Below are positions 38,153 through 47,541 of a stretch of DNA of 64,000 bases, piece after piece. The position numbers were made by a program, and so were the translations under genes. The notes below the pieces were generated by a model. That model ran no database searches, was not told where the DNA came from, and saw only the letters and a program-made list of their open reading frames with translations. This DNA is from Amycolatopsis jiangsuensis (lineage in GTDB: Bacteria > Actinomycetota > Actinomycetes > Mycobacteriales > Pseudonocardiaceae). Numbering within the stretch: the first letter of the stretch is position 1; the number at the start of each line of letters is the position of its first letter. The DNA is taken from assembly GCF_014204865.1 (NCBI RefSeq), contig NZ_JACHMG010000001.1:1488001-1552000 (forward strand). The letters run 5' to 3'.

Positions 38153-39660
38153 CGGCCGGCCCCGTGCACTGCCGCCTGATCGTCGTCCATGGTGGCTCCC
38201 TTTCTCGATGCCTGCCGCCGGATGAGCGGGGCGAGCGCGAACAGCACCAGCGCCAGCACGACCGCGCCCCCGCCGAGCGCGCCGAAGTAGCCTGCCGCCG
38301 AACCGGGGTCGTAGAACTTCACCAGCTGGGCGCCGATGCCCTGGCCCGCCGCGTTCGACGACAGCCACAACCCCATCGTCTGCGTCGCGAACGCCGCGGG
38401 CGCCAGCCTCGTCGTCGCCGACAGCCCGATCGGCGACAGGCACATCTCGCCGACGGTGACCACGGCGAGACTTCCGGCCAGCCACAACGGGTTGGTCTGC
38501 CCCGGATGCGCCGCCGGCACCACGAGCAGCAGGTACGACAGGCCGGCGATGGCGAGTCCCACGGCGAACTTGTGCGCGGTCGACGGCGACCGGGGCGAGC
38601 GGTCCAGGCGCAGCCACAGCACCGCGAACAGCGGGGTGAGCACGATCAGGACCAGCGAGCCGACCGACTGGAACCACGACGCCGGGATCGCGAACCCGAA
38701 CGCGTCGAGGTCGGTGCTCTCCTCCGCGTACTGCGCGATCACCGTCGCGCCCTGCTCCTGGATGCACCAGAAAGCGACCGCCGCGACGAACATCGGGATG
38801 TAGGCACGCACCCGGGCTCGCTCGGCCGCGGTGGTGCGCGCGCTGCGCAGCATGACCGTGAAGTAGCCGACCGGAAGCGCGATCGCCAGCACGCTGATGA
38901 CATCGACGATGCCGTCGACGTCCAGCACCCCGGTGCCGACCGTCACCGCGACGAGCCCGATCAGCGCGGCGGCCCCGGCGACCACCGCGATCAGGCGCGG
39001 CCGCGGAACCTCGGCCAGCCGCAACGGGTTTTTCGGCCGGCTGCTCACCGGGCTGAGGTGCCGCTGGGACCGGAGATAGACCAGGAGACCGAGCGCCATG
39101 CCGACCGCGGCGATCCCGAAACCGGCGTGGTAGTCGTAGTTCTGGCCGACGGTGCCGACGACCAGCGGCGCGGCCACCGCACCGACGCTGATGCCCATGT
39201 AGTAGATGCTGAAACCGGAGTCCCGCCGCGGATCGCCTGCCGCGTAGAGGTCGCCGACCGACGACGAGATCGTCGGCTTCAGGAGCCCGGTCCCGACGGC
39301 GATGAAGACCATCGAGGCGAACAGGGCGCCGGCGCCGGCCGGGACGGCGAGGCAGAGGTGCCCGCACATGATCAGGACCCCGCCGACGAGGGTGGCCTTG
39401 CGGTCGCCGAGCAACCGGTCACTGACCCAGCCGCCCAGGATCGCCGCCAGGTAGATGGCCGATCCGTAGACCGCGATCAGCGGCTTCGCACTGTCCGCTG
39501 GAAGGCCGAGCCCGCCCTCGGCCAGCCGGTCGGTCATGTAGTAGAGCAGCAGCGCACGCATGCCGTAGTAGGAGAACCGCTCCCACGCCTCGGCGAAGAA
39601 CAGCCCCACCAGGCCGCGGGGCTGACCGAAGAACGCCCGGTCCGTCGCCGTCTTCCCCAT
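38149..39660 (-). CDS. POT/PTR2 family proton-coupled oligopeptide transporter
   Basis: 503 aa, 12-14 TM segments. The family signature ExxERFxYYG is present as EAWERFSYYG near residue 22, and the second signature region (GTGLLKPTISSSVGDLY) near 125. Start taken at the ATG at 39660 (MGKTATDRAFFG) with GGAAGG upstream; a longer frame exists but has no family support. It takes up di- and tripeptides with protons. The stop overlaps the GTG of the amidohydrolase, so uptake and cleavage are made together. Confidence 0.93.
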   Translation of the reverse strand: MGKTATDRAFFGQPRGLVGLFFAEAWERFSYYGMRALLLYYMTDRLAEGGLGLPADSAKPLIAVYGSAIYLAAILGGWVSDRLLGDRKATLVGGVLIMCGHLCLAVPAGAGALFASMVFIAVGTGLLKPTISSSVGDLYAAGDPRRDSGFSIYYMGISVGAVAAPLVVGTVGQNYDYHAGFGIAAVGMALGLLVYLRSQRHLSPVSSRPKNPLRLAEVPRPRLIAVVAGAAALIGLVAVTVGTGVLDVDGIVDVISVLAIALPVGYFTVMLRSARTTAAERARVRAYIPMFVAAVAFWCIQEQGATVIAQYAEESTDLDAFGFAIPASWFQSVGSLVLIVLTPLFAVLWLRLDRSPRSPSTAHKFAVGLAIAGLSYLLLVVPAAHPGQTNPLWLAGSLAVVTVGEMCLSPIGLSATTRLAPAAFATQTMGLWLSSNAAGQGIGAQLVKFYDPGSAAGYFGALGGGAVVLALVLFALAPLIRRQASRKGATMDDDQAAVHGAGR

Positions 39661-39840
39661 ACCCACCGCACCTTCCGGGCCGGCCACGACCCTGATGGCC
39701 GCAGACGGTACAGCCGCCCTGTGGCGCAATCAAGAGAGAATTCGACGCTTTCCCTCTCATAGTGCCGTCGCTTCGTCTGTTCCATGGGTCGTCAAGCTGC
39801 ACAATTCGCCGACGCGCGCGACATCGGCTAAGTTCTCCCC
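39661..39840. promoter_or_regulatory. Divergent promoter region, peptide operon and Lrp regulator
   Basis: 180 bp between the two divergent starts. Somewhat AT-richer than the flanks (for example AATTCGACG and AAGTTCTCCCC). Local autoregulation by the Lrp-type protein would be expected here; no clear binding site was identified. Confidence 0.45.
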
Positions 39841-40785
39841 GTGCGAGGGATCAGCGACGACGTGGACGACCTGCTCGTCCGTGCACTGCAGGAGGACGGG
39901 CGCGCGTCGTTCGAGACGCTGGCCCGCCTCGTCGGGCTCGCCCGTTCCACCACCAAGGCCCGCGTGCAACGGCTGATCGAGGACGGCGGGCTCCGGCTGG
40001 TCGGCGCGATCCATCCGGCGGTGTTCGGGCTCAACCAGCTCGGGCACGTGATCATCGAGACCGAGGGAGCCGCCGGACCGGTCGCCGAGCGGGTCGCGGC
40101 GCTCGACGAGACCTCGTTCGTCACGACCACGGCAGGCCGGTTCGCGGTGACCGCCGAACTGCGGGCCGCCGACCTGGGATCCTTCTCCCGCGGGCTGGCC
40201 CAGGTGCAGGCCGTGCCCGGCGTCCGCGCGGTGCAGGCGATCACGTATCTGCGCATCTGGAAGGACCCCTACTTCCCGCCCGGGCCGCTGGAGAGCCCGG
40301 GACCGCTCACCGACATCGAGCTCGACGGCTCCGACCACACGCTGCTCGCGCAGCTGCGCGAAGACGGGCGCGCGTCGTTCACCGAGCTCGCGAAGGCGAC
40401 CGGCCTCTCACCGGGAGCCACGCGTGCCCGGGTGCTCCGGCTGATCGAGTCCGGCATCGTCCACGTCGGCGCGCTGGTCCGGCTCAGCCCCTCGACCCGC
40501 ACCCACACCGTCGGGTTCGCGGTGCACGTGACCGGCGAGACCGAGCCGGTCGCACGCCGGATCGTCGAGTTCGGGAACATCGACTGTTTCGCCACCGGAG
40601 TGGGCTGGTGCAACGGGATCGGCAGTATCCGCGCGGGCTCCCCCGACGAGGTGCTCGCCACGCTCGAACGCCTGCGTGAGCTACCCGGCATGCGCACTGT
40701 CGAGTCCTGGACCCACCTGCGGGCGGTCAAGGAGGAGAACGACCGGGCGCTCGCCGTCGCCGACCCGGCACCGTCGTCAGCCTGA
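39841..40785 (+). CDS. Lrp/AsnC regulator with two tandem modules
   Basis: 314 aa from a GTG start, about twice the usual Lrp length. Two complete AsnC-type HTH units are visible: VDDLLVRALQEDGRASFETL (residue 7 on) and SDHTLLAQLREDGRASFTEL (near 162), each followed by a RAM-like ligand domain. Double Lrp proteins probably form the equivalent of a dimer within one chain. Divergent from the POT transporter/amidohydrolase pair, so it probably controls peptide or amino-acid use. Confidence 0.9.
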   Translation: MRGISDDVDDLLVRALQEDGRASFETLARLVGLARSTTKARVQRLIEDGGLRLVGAIHPAVFGLNQLGHVIIETEGAAGPVAERVAALDETSFVTTTAGRFAVTAELRAADLGSFSRGLAQVQAVPGVRAVQAITYLRIWKDPYFPPGPLESPGPLTDIELDGSDHTLLAQLREDGRASFTELAKATGLSPGATRARVLRLIESGIVHVGALVRLSPSTRTHTVGFAVHVTGETEPVARRIVEFGNIDCFATGVGWCNGIGSIRAGSPDEVLATLERLRELPGMRTVESWTHLRAVKEENDRALAVADPAPSSA

Positions 40786-40933
40786 CGCGGTGCGGCCCGG
40801 AGTCCTGGAACGCGGGGCCGCTGTGGTGGCACTGTCACAGGCGGCTCTGCTGTCCGGCATGGCTCTGCTGTCCGGCCTGCCGCGTCGAACCAGCACCACC
40901 GGCGGCGAGCAGCCGCTGTTGTAGCTTTCGGAG

Positions 40934-41788
40934 ATGATCGAGGCCGCCGAGGACCTGCTGGCGATCGCCTCCGCGCTGCTGCCCGGCCTACGGCTGGACG
41001 ATGCTTTCGTCGCTGCCGACGGCAATGTCCACGATGTGCTGCTGATCCCCGGTGTCGCGGCCGTCCGGGTCAGCAGGCGGGCGCTGGCCGCCGCGGCGAT
41101 GCCCCGCCGGATGACGGCGTTGCGGATGCTGGCATCGGCCGGTCTGCCGTGCCAGGTACCGGAGCCGCTCACTCCGGTGACCATGTTCGGCGACCGGGCC
41201 GCCGTGGCCGTCTCGTGGATCGACGGGGCAGCCCTGCCCGAAGGGGTCGGCGATCCGGCGCAGGTGGCCGAGGTGCTGGCGGCCGTACGCTCGGTGCCAC
41301 TCGATGATGCGCTGCTGGCGGCCCTGGACGAGCGGGCGCTGGGCCCGTCGTGGTCGACGGTCCTCGCCGAGGAGATCCTGCCCCGCCTGCCCCGTCGCTG
41401 GCAGTCCGAGGGCCGGCGGCGCCTGGACGCCGCGCTGGCCATGGAGCCCGTCGCCGATGCCCTGGTGCACGGCGATCTCGGCGGCTCCAACGTGCACTGG
41501 TCGGCGGAGGGCAAGCTGCTCGGGATCCTCGACTGGGACCTGGCCATGCCCGGCGATCCCGCCCTCGACGCCGCCCTGATGGCCTGGCACGGCTGGGACA
41601 ACGTCCGGCGCGCGGTCCCCGCCGCCACCTACCGCCGCGCCCGCACCTGGGACGCCCTGTTCGGTGCCGAACACCTGGTCGCCGCCATGAACGGCCGCCC
41701 GATGACGAATCCGGACGGTTTCGTCGCCGCGATCGTCCCCTGGCTGGAGGCCCATGCCTCGGGAACCGGCGGGCCGGATCATTCGTAG
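40934..41788 (+). CDS. Aminoglycoside phosphotransferase-fold (APH) kinase
   Basis: 284 aa. The Brenner catalytic loop LVHGDLGGSNVHW (near 177-189) and the metal-binding LGILDWDLAMPGD (about 195) are clear. APH-fold proteins phosphorylate aminoglycosides, choline, homoserine or other small molecules; nothing here identifies the substrate, and a resistance role should not be assumed. Its last 10 nt overlap the tail of the convergent gene at 41779. Confidence 0.85.
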   Translation: MIEAAEDLLAIASALLPGLRLDDAFVAADGNVHDVLLIPGVAAVRVSRRALAAAAMPRRMTALRMLASAGLPCQVPEPLTPVTMFGDRAAVAVSWIDGAALPEGVGDPAQVAEVLAAVRSVPLDDALLAALDERALGPSWSTVLAEEILPRLPRRWQSEGRRRLDAALAMEPVADALVHGDLGGSNVHWSAEGKLLGILDWDLAMPGDPALDAALMAWHGWDNVRRAVPAATYRRARTWDALFGAEHLVAAMNGRPMTNPDGFVAAIVPWLEAHASGTGGPDHS

Positions 41789-42723
41789 ACCACGTAGGCG
41801 GGCGTCGGGGTGAGAGCCAGCACCTGCTCGGGGGTCATCAACGCCGCCCCGTGCCGGGTGTCCTCGTCGAAGAACAGCTTGAAACCCGGGTACACCTGGT
41901 CCGGGATGGTTCTGGTCAGCGTTCGCCAGGTCGAGGTCTTGGCGGCGGCCGAACCGATGCCGTCGACCACCTTCACCACCGACACCCCGGGGTGCGGACG
42001 CAGCAGCTCCTCGTCACCGACCACCGACGCCGCGACCTGGTGGTAGACCATGACCTTCTCCGGCAGCCGGTGCGCACCGGCGAGGTCGCCCAGATATCCG
42101 GCCACCCGGTCGAGCACCGCGCCGGTGGTGTGCCCGAACTCCTCCCCCGGCACGACTCCCGGCGCCACCGCCCATTCGGGGTCCAGCGCCACCCCGACGT
42201 CGGGTTCTCTCAGCCACTTCTCGTACGCCTGCACCTCCGGCAGGAAATCGGCGTGGCCAGGCTGGATGTCGAGCAGCAGCAAGCCCTGCACCGCACGGGC
42301 GGCGTCGAGGTACTCCTGCACCGTCTCGTCCGCGCACCGGCTGCGGTAGCTGCCGTCCGCACCCGGCGACCGCTGTGCCGTGGTCGCGATCAGCTCGACG
42401 ACCGGGGTGATCGGCCGGTCCGCCGGGAAGGTGGCGATCCGGTCCCGCAGTGCGCGGCTCGCGGCCGCCAGATCACCGGTCATCCGGCCGAGCTGCGGGC
42501 TGCCGGGGGTCCCGCAGAAGCCGACGAGGAGATGCGTCTCGACCGGCCCCGGGGCGGGGGTGGTCGTGGTGGGAGCCGGCGGCGAGGGCGAGACGGGAGT
42601 GGACGGGGCGGGGGTGGACAGGGCAGCCCACGGCACCTGCCGGGGTGCGCCGCACGCGCCGGTGGCCACTGCCGCGAGGGCGGTCGTGAGCAGCAGGCGC
42701 CGGTCGAAAGCATTCCGTTTCAC
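41779..42723 (-). CDS. Secreted or lipoprotein-like protein of unknown function
   Basis: 314 aa from the GTG at 42723. The start (KRNAFDRRLLLTTALAAVATGAC) is a signal peptide ending in a weak lipobox (TGAC, without the usual Leu/Val at -3). A Pro/Thr/Ser-rich linker of about 35 residues follows, as in exported actinobacterial proteins. The mature part contains LLLLDIQPGHADFLPEV and VALDPEWAV, which look like alternating strands and helices (perhaps a TIM-barrel), but I cannot assign a family. Earlier in-frame starts exist but would bury the signal peptide. Confidence 0.75.
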   Translation of the reverse strand: MKRNAFDRRLLLTTALAAVATGACGAPRQVPWAALSTPAPSTPVSPSPPAPTTTTPAPGPVETHLLVGFCGTPGSPQLGRMTGDLAAASRALRDRIATFPADRPITPVVELIATTAQRSPGADGSYRSRCADETVQEYLDAARAVQGLLLLDIQPGHADFLPEVQAYEKWLREPDVGVALDPEWAVAPGVVPGEEFGHTTGAVLDRVAGYLGDLAGAHRLPEKVMVYHQVAASVVGDEELLRPHPGVSVVKVVDGIGSAAAKTSTWRTLTRTIPDQVYPGFKLFFDEDTRHGAALMTPEQVLALTPTPAYVVYE

Positions 42724-42941
42724 CCCGAGGAGATAGCCCGCTGATCTTCGTCGAAACCACCTCGGTGCCCGCGCGGGCGAAGATCGACCCGTTGGCAGTA
42801 ACCGGGCCCGGCATTCGCGCCAGCGGGTGTCCGCTTCACGCACCAGGCGGGCCGTGCCCACGGGCGCTTGCGCACGGGATCCGGCAGCTCCTCAGCCGCC
42901 GGGGCGCACGCTTGGTCCCGCACCGTCCACAGCAGACCGTG

Positions 42942-45900
42942 TCAGGGTCCCGCGCACGGATCGACCAGGGAGCCGTCGCCGACGTAGGTCTCCCACTCCG
43001 CTGGGCTGATCGGGGTGCCCCGCGTCGCGCAGATCTGGTCGGCGACCGACTCGGGATCGTTCTGCCAGACGACGTTCGGCGCGTCCGCGACACCGGCCGC
43101 GACGCTGCCGTCACCCGGGTTGAAGGCCACCGCGGTCACGTTGCCGGCAGGCCCGGACAGGCTGGCGGACATCGTGGGCTCGCGCGGGTCGCTGATGTCC
43201 CAAGTGGACACTGTGCGATCCCAGCTGGCGCTCGCGAGACGCTTCCCGTCCGGGCTCAACGCCACCGAGGTCACCGTGTTCGTGTGGTCGGTCAACGAAC
43301 TGAGCAGCACGGGGGTGGCGCTGACGTCCCACAGCCGGACGGCGTGGTCGTCTCCCGCGGTCGCGAGGGTGTGCCCGTCCCGTGCCAGCGCGATGCCCCG
43401 GATCGGCGCGGACTGGCCGGTGGACAGCTTCGCCCCGGGGACCACGTGCCGTGGATCCGACACGTCCCACAACCGGGCCGTGCCGTCGTAACTGCCGCTG
43501 GCCAGGGTTTTCCCGTCGCGGCCGAACACCACGGAACTGACCACGTCGGTGTGCTCGGCCAGCGGAGGACCCGCGGACCTCACGTGCCGAGGGTCGGAGA
43601 CGTCCCACAACCGGATGAGGTGGTCGTCGCCCGCGCTGGCGAGCGTACGGCCGTCCGGGCTGAACGCCACCGATTCCAGCTGCCCGTCCGAAGCGTCCAC
43701 AGTGGACAATTCGACCGGGCGACGCGGATCGGAGACGTCCCACAGCCGGACCGTGTGGTCGTAGCTGGCGTCGGCCAGCAGCCGGCCGTCCGGGCTGAAG
43801 GTGACCGAGGTGACCGCGTCACCGTGCGGGGGCAACGCGGCCACTTCCCGCGGGTGCCGCGAATCGGCCATGTTCCACAGGTGCACCGTGCCGTCGTAGT
43901 GCCCGCTCGCGAGCATCCTGCCGGACTCGGTGAACGCCATGCTCCAGCCGGACGTCGCGCGCCCGTTGACCTCGGCGGCCCGGACGTCCCACAGCGTCAC
44001 CGCCCAGTTCGCCGCTCCGGTTGCGATCCCGGACCCGTCCGGACTGAACGCCACCGCGCGAATGGTCGACGGCGCGGCGAAAGTGGCCACCTTGAGCCGC
44101 GCGTCGACGTCCCACAGCAAGGTGTTGTGGTCGTCGCCGCCGGCGGCGACCGTACGCCCGTCCGGGCTGAACGCCACCGCCTCGAGGAAACTCGTGGCAC
44201 CGGTCAGGCTCGCGACCGGGGAACGGCTCGTGGTGTCCCACAGCCGGACGGTCTCGTCGTAACCAGCGCTGGCGAGCAGGTGGCCCACCGGGCTGAACGC
44301 CACCCCCGTCACCGCGTTCGTGTGCCCGGCGAGCACGCCCGCCGGCGTCCCGTCGGCCGCGTTCCAGAGCCGGACGCTGGTGTCGTAACCGCCGCTGGCG
44401 ATCAGCCGGCCGTCCGGGCTGAACGCCACGGAGGTGACGGCTTTCTCGTGTCCGGCGAGGACCCGGGGCGAACGCAGCTGCCGGCCGGCCACGTCCCACA
44501 GCCGGAGGGTCTTGTCGGCGGCGGCGCTGACCAGCTTCCGCCCGTCCGGGCTGAAGGCCACCGCCACCGCGGTGTCGGTGTGCCCGCGTCCCGCGGCCAG
44601 CTGTGCCGGATGCCGGGGATCGCGCATGTCCCACAGCAGCACCGTGCCCCCGGCGGTGCCGGCCGCCATCAGCCCGCCGTCCTTGCTGAGCGCCACCCCG
44701 TACGCGTCACTCGCGGTGCGCACGGTGGCCAGCTCGGTGCGCGTCCGCCCGTCCCACACCCGGACCGTCTTGTCCTTGCCCGCGCTCGCGAGCAGCTTTC
44801 CGTTGCCGCTGAACGACAACGCGGCCACTCCCCCGGTGTGTCCGAGCAGCCTGGTCGCCGGCGGCACCCCGGAGGTCGTGAGCAGGCTGCCGCGAGCTTG
44901 CGTCGTCGGCGAGATCCGGTACGCCGCGAGGCTGAGCTGCGCCGCCAGCGCCGGATCGGCAGCCTGCAGCGAGTCCGCCCGCAGCGCGACCTGGCGAGAG
45001 GTCGCATCGGCTCGCTCCCGCACCGCCGTGCTGCGTTCGGTCAGCGCGATCACCGTCGAGGTGACCGCGACCACCAGCAGGACGGTCAATCCGGCGACCA
45101 GCCGGCGCAACCGCCTGGTCCGGTGTGCCGCGGCCTGCCGTTCGCGATCCTCCCGTGCCACGCTGGCCGCGAGCAGTTCGCGTTCGACCGGGGCGAGCGC
45201 GCGATCGTCCGGCAGCGCGTCGGCCCACTCCTTCGCGATGGCGAGCCGGGTGCCCCGGTACAGCGCGGACTCGTCCTTGCCCTCCCGTTGCCAGGCCGCC
45301 GCGTCCTGGGTGAGCTGCTGGTGCAGACGCAGTCCCTCGCTGTCGTCCGCGATCCACTGGCGCAGCCTCGGCCACGAGCGCAGCAACGCCTCGTGGCTGA
45401 TCTCGGCGGTGTCCTCGTCCAGCACGACCAGCCGCGCCCTGGCCAGCGCGTCCAGCACCGCGGCTGCGGTCGCGGGGTCACCGGACCCCTCGATCAGGCC
45501 GACCCGGTCGACCCGCCGGCGAGTGGGCTCCACGCCCTCGCCGACATACACCATGCGTAGCAGCATCCGGCGCACCATCTCGCGCCCGAACGGGTCGAAC
45601 CGGGCATAGGTCGTGTCGGCGGTGGTAGCGATGGCCTGGTGGACGCCGCCGACCTCGGCGTAGGCCCGCAGGGTGAGCCGGGTGCCGTCCCGGTCCTGCC
45701 AGATCGCCAGCAGGGCGTGGGCCAGCAGCGGAAGGGCTCCGCCCGCGTCCTCCTCCGCGCTCAGGTCGCGCAGCACCAGGTCGGCCAGGCCGGGTTCCAG
45801 TTCCAGCCCGGCCAGCTCCGCCGGCGCCTCGATGGCCTCCCGCAGCGACTCGCCGGTCATCGGGCCGACCACGAGGGCACGTTCCAGCGACCCCACGAGT

Positions 45901-47282
45901 TCGGGATGCTGGGCGCAGTGCCCGTAGAAGTCGGCGCGGACCGCGAGCACCACCGAGACCGGCGGGACCGGCACGTCCTCGGCCGGCGTGCTCACCGCAC
46001 TTAGCGCCCGCACGAACGCGCGGCGCTCGCTTTCCTTCTCGCACAGCGTGAACAGCTCTTCGAACTGGTCGACCATGACGACCGGCCGGTCGCCGGTGGC
46101 CGGCAGGGCGGCCAGCTCCGCGGGCCTGTCCTGGAGGTAGCCGAGGATCTCCGTCTGCGGGCGGCCGGTCGCCTGCGCCAGCGCCGAGGCGAGTGCTTCC
46201 ACCGGTTTGCTGCCCGGTGTGATCAGCAGCCACGACCACCGGCGCGGCGTCGCCAGGTCCATCCCGTCGATCGCCGACGCGAGACCGGCCCGCAGCAGGG
46301 AGGACTTGCCCGAACCCGACGCACCGATCACGGCGATCGGCCCGCCGCCGGACGGATCGCCGAGCCGGTCCACGAGTGTGGTGGTCAGCCGCTGCCTGCC
46401 GAAGAAGTACTGGGCGTTGCCGGCGGAGAAGGACAGCAGGCCCGGGTACGGGCTGCGCTCGCTCGCCGGGACCGCCCGGCGCCCGGCGACCCGGGCGACC
46501 CGGTCCGTGGCGGGGCCGGCCAGCGCCGGGTCGCCCACCAGGATCCGCTGGTAGGCCTCCTGCACCTCGGCCCCGGGATCGACGCCCAGCTCGTCGGCGA
46601 GCATCCGGCGGAACTGCTCGTGCTGTTCGAGGGCGTCGGCCTGCCGTCCCCCGCGGTACAGCGCGATCATGTGCAGAGCGCGCAGGCGTTCCCGAAGCGG
46701 GTTCTCCGCCACGACTCCCGACAGGTCCAGACCAGCCGACGATTCCCGGTCCAGCCCCAGCAGCGCCTCGGCCCGGTCCTCGATGGCGGCCAGCCGCAAC
46801 GCCGACAGCCGCGCGCGCTCACTCTCCGCGAACGGGCCCGGCAGCCCGGCCAGCGGTTCCCCGCGCCACAGGCCGAGCCCCTCGTCCCAGCTCTCGATCG
46901 CCGCTTCGACGTCCCCGCCCGCCAGCGACTCGGCCGCCTGCCGGAAGGCGTTCTCGAACCGCCGGCTGTCGACGTTCTCCGGGTCCACCCGCAGCCGGTA
47001 GCCCGAACCGACGCTCATCAGCGCCGACTCCTTCGTCGCCACCTTCCGGTCGCCGGCCAGCGCCTGGCGCAGCTGGGAGACGTAGGTGTAGACGCTGCCG
47101 CGCACACTGCTCGGCGGCTGCGCACCCCAGATGCCGTCGATCAGCTCGGTCCGCGAGACCACCTGGTCGCACCGGGTCGCCACCTGCGCGAACAGTGCCT
47201 GCTGCCGCGGTGCCCCCAGCTCGAGTTCCCGCCCGTCGACCGTCACGTGCAGTGCCCCGAGAAGATCAACGAGCAGCGGCAT
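42942..47282 (-). CDS. BTAD/winged-helix regulator with nSTAND NTPase, TM segment and WD40 repeats
   Basis: 1446 aa from the ATG at 47282. Layout: OmpR-type winged helix (1-95), BTAD domain (about 96-245), NTPase with Walker A GASGSGKSS (near 317) and Walker B VVMVDQFEEL (near 400), helical region, one hydrophobic helix (about 722-743, LVAGLTVLLVVAVTSTVIAL), then about 13-14 WD40 units from residue 810 to the end, enough for two seven-blade propellers. The front half is that of SARP regulators, while the hydrophobic helix suggests membrane anchoring. A perfect TATAAT lies 6 nt upstream of the ATG. A longer frame to 47432 exists but would start within the promoter region. Targets are unknown. 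Confidence 0.92.
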   Translation of the reverse strand: MPLLVDLLGALHVTVDGRELELGAPRQQALFAQVATRCDQVVSRTELIDGIWGAQPPSSVRGSVYTYVSQLRQALAGDRKVATKESALMSVGSGYRLRVDPENVDSRRFENAFRQAAESLAGGDVEAAIESWDEGLGLWRGEPLAGLPGPFAESERARLSALRLAAIEDRAEALLGLDRESSAGLDLSGVVAENPLRERLRALHMIALYRGGRQADALEQHEQFRRMLADELGVDPGAEVQEAYQRILVGDPALAGPATDRVARVAGRRAVPASERSPYPGLLSFSAGNAQYFFGRQRLTTTLVDRLGDPSGGGPIAVIGASGSGKSSLLRAGLASAIDGMDLATPRRWSWLLITPGSKPVEALASALAQATGRPQTEILGYLQDRPAELAALPATGDRPVVMVDQFEELFTLCEKESERRAFVRALSAVSTPAEDVPVPPVSVVLAVRADFYGHCAQHPELVGSLERALVVGPMTGESLREAIEAPAELAGLELEPGLADLVLRDLSAEEDAGGALPLLAHALLAIWQDRDGTRLTLRAYAEVGGVHQAIATTADTTYARFDPFGREMVRRMLLRMVYVGEGVEPTRRRVDRVGLIEGSGDPATAAAVLDALARARLVVLDEDTAEISHEALLRSWPRLRQWIADDSEGLRLHQQLTQDAAAWQREGKDESALYRGTRLAIAKEWADALPDDRALAPVERELLAASVAREDRERQAAAHRTRRLRRLVAGLTVLLVVAVTSTVIALTERSTAVRERADATSRQVALRADSLQAADPALAAQLSLAAYRISPTTQARGSLLTTSGVPPATRLLGHTGGVAALSFSGNGKLLASAGKDKTVRVWDGRTRTELATVRTASDAYGVALSKDGGLMAAGTAGGTVLLWDMRDPRHPAQLAAGRGHTDTAVAVAFSPDGRKLVSAAADKTLRLWDVAGRQLRSPRVLAGHEKAVTSVAFSPDGRLIASGGYDTSVRLWNAADGTPAGVLAGHTNAVTGVAFSPVGHLLASAGYDETVRLWDTTSRSPVASLTGATSFLEAVAFSPDGRTVAAGGDDHNTLLWDVDARLKVATFAAPSTIRAVAFSPDGSGIATGAANWAVTLWDVRAAEVNGRATSGWSMAFTESGRMLASGHYDGTVHLWNMADSRHPREVAALPPHGDAVTSVTFSPDGRLLADASYDHTVRLWDVSDPRRPVELSTVDASDGQLESVAFSPDGRTLASAGDDHLIRLWDVSDPRHVRSAGPPLAEHTDVVSSVVFGRDGKTLASGSYDGTARLWDVSDPRHVVPGAKLSTGQSAPIRGIALARDGHTLATAGDDHAVRLWDVSATPVLLSSLTDHTNTVTSVALSPDGKRLASASWDRTVSTWDISDPREPTMSASLSGPAGNVTAVAFNPGDGSVAAGVADAPNVVWQNDPESVADQICATRGTPISPAEWETYVGDGSLVDPCAGP

Positions 47283-47288
47283 GGCGCG

Positions 47289-47294
47289 ATTATA
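47289..47294 (-). promoter_or_regulatory. -10 box TATAAT of a probable leaderless promoter
   Basis: Leftward consensus TATAAT separated by exactly 6 nt from the ATG at 47282. Transcription would begin at or next to the A of the start codon. No ribosome site and no good -35 box precede it. Leaderless mRNAs of this form are common in actinomycetes. Confidence 0.75.
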
Positions 47295-47511
47295 GCCAGG
47301 CGCGGGCCGAGGCCCGGCTGCTCCGGAACCGCCCGCACTCCCGGACAGGCGCGACAGCGATGCGTACCAGACCGCGCGACCACCGTGGCCGACGTCGCGT
47401 GCGCCGGCCCGCGCGACTCCTCCTCGGTCCACAAAGGATTCGAAAACAGCACCTTCCCGCCCGGATTGCTCGTCGACCAGCGCTACCCATATCCGTGCTT
47501 CCTGTGTATCT

Positions 47512-47525
47512 TAGGATGACACCTA
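47512..47525. promoter_or_regulatory. Candidate TetR operator TAGG-N6-CCTA
   Basis: Inverted repeat TAGG ATGACA CCTA, extended imperfectly on both sides (TCTTAGG / CCTAGGGA), 16 nt before the TetR ATG at 47542 and next to its GGGAGG ribosome site. Position suggests autoregulation. Confidence 0.55.
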
Positions 47526-47541
47526 GGGAGGTTAGGAACAG

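Noticed and set aside
40934..41788. APH-fold gene as the polyketide self-resistance determinant
   Set aside because: It lies beyond the cluster boundary and beside unrelated genes; the fold alone does not show antibiotic phosphorylation.
43100..44850. Repeated DNA near 43-45 kb as a mobile or satellite element
   Set aside because: The periodicity is the WD40 coding repeat of the large regulator.
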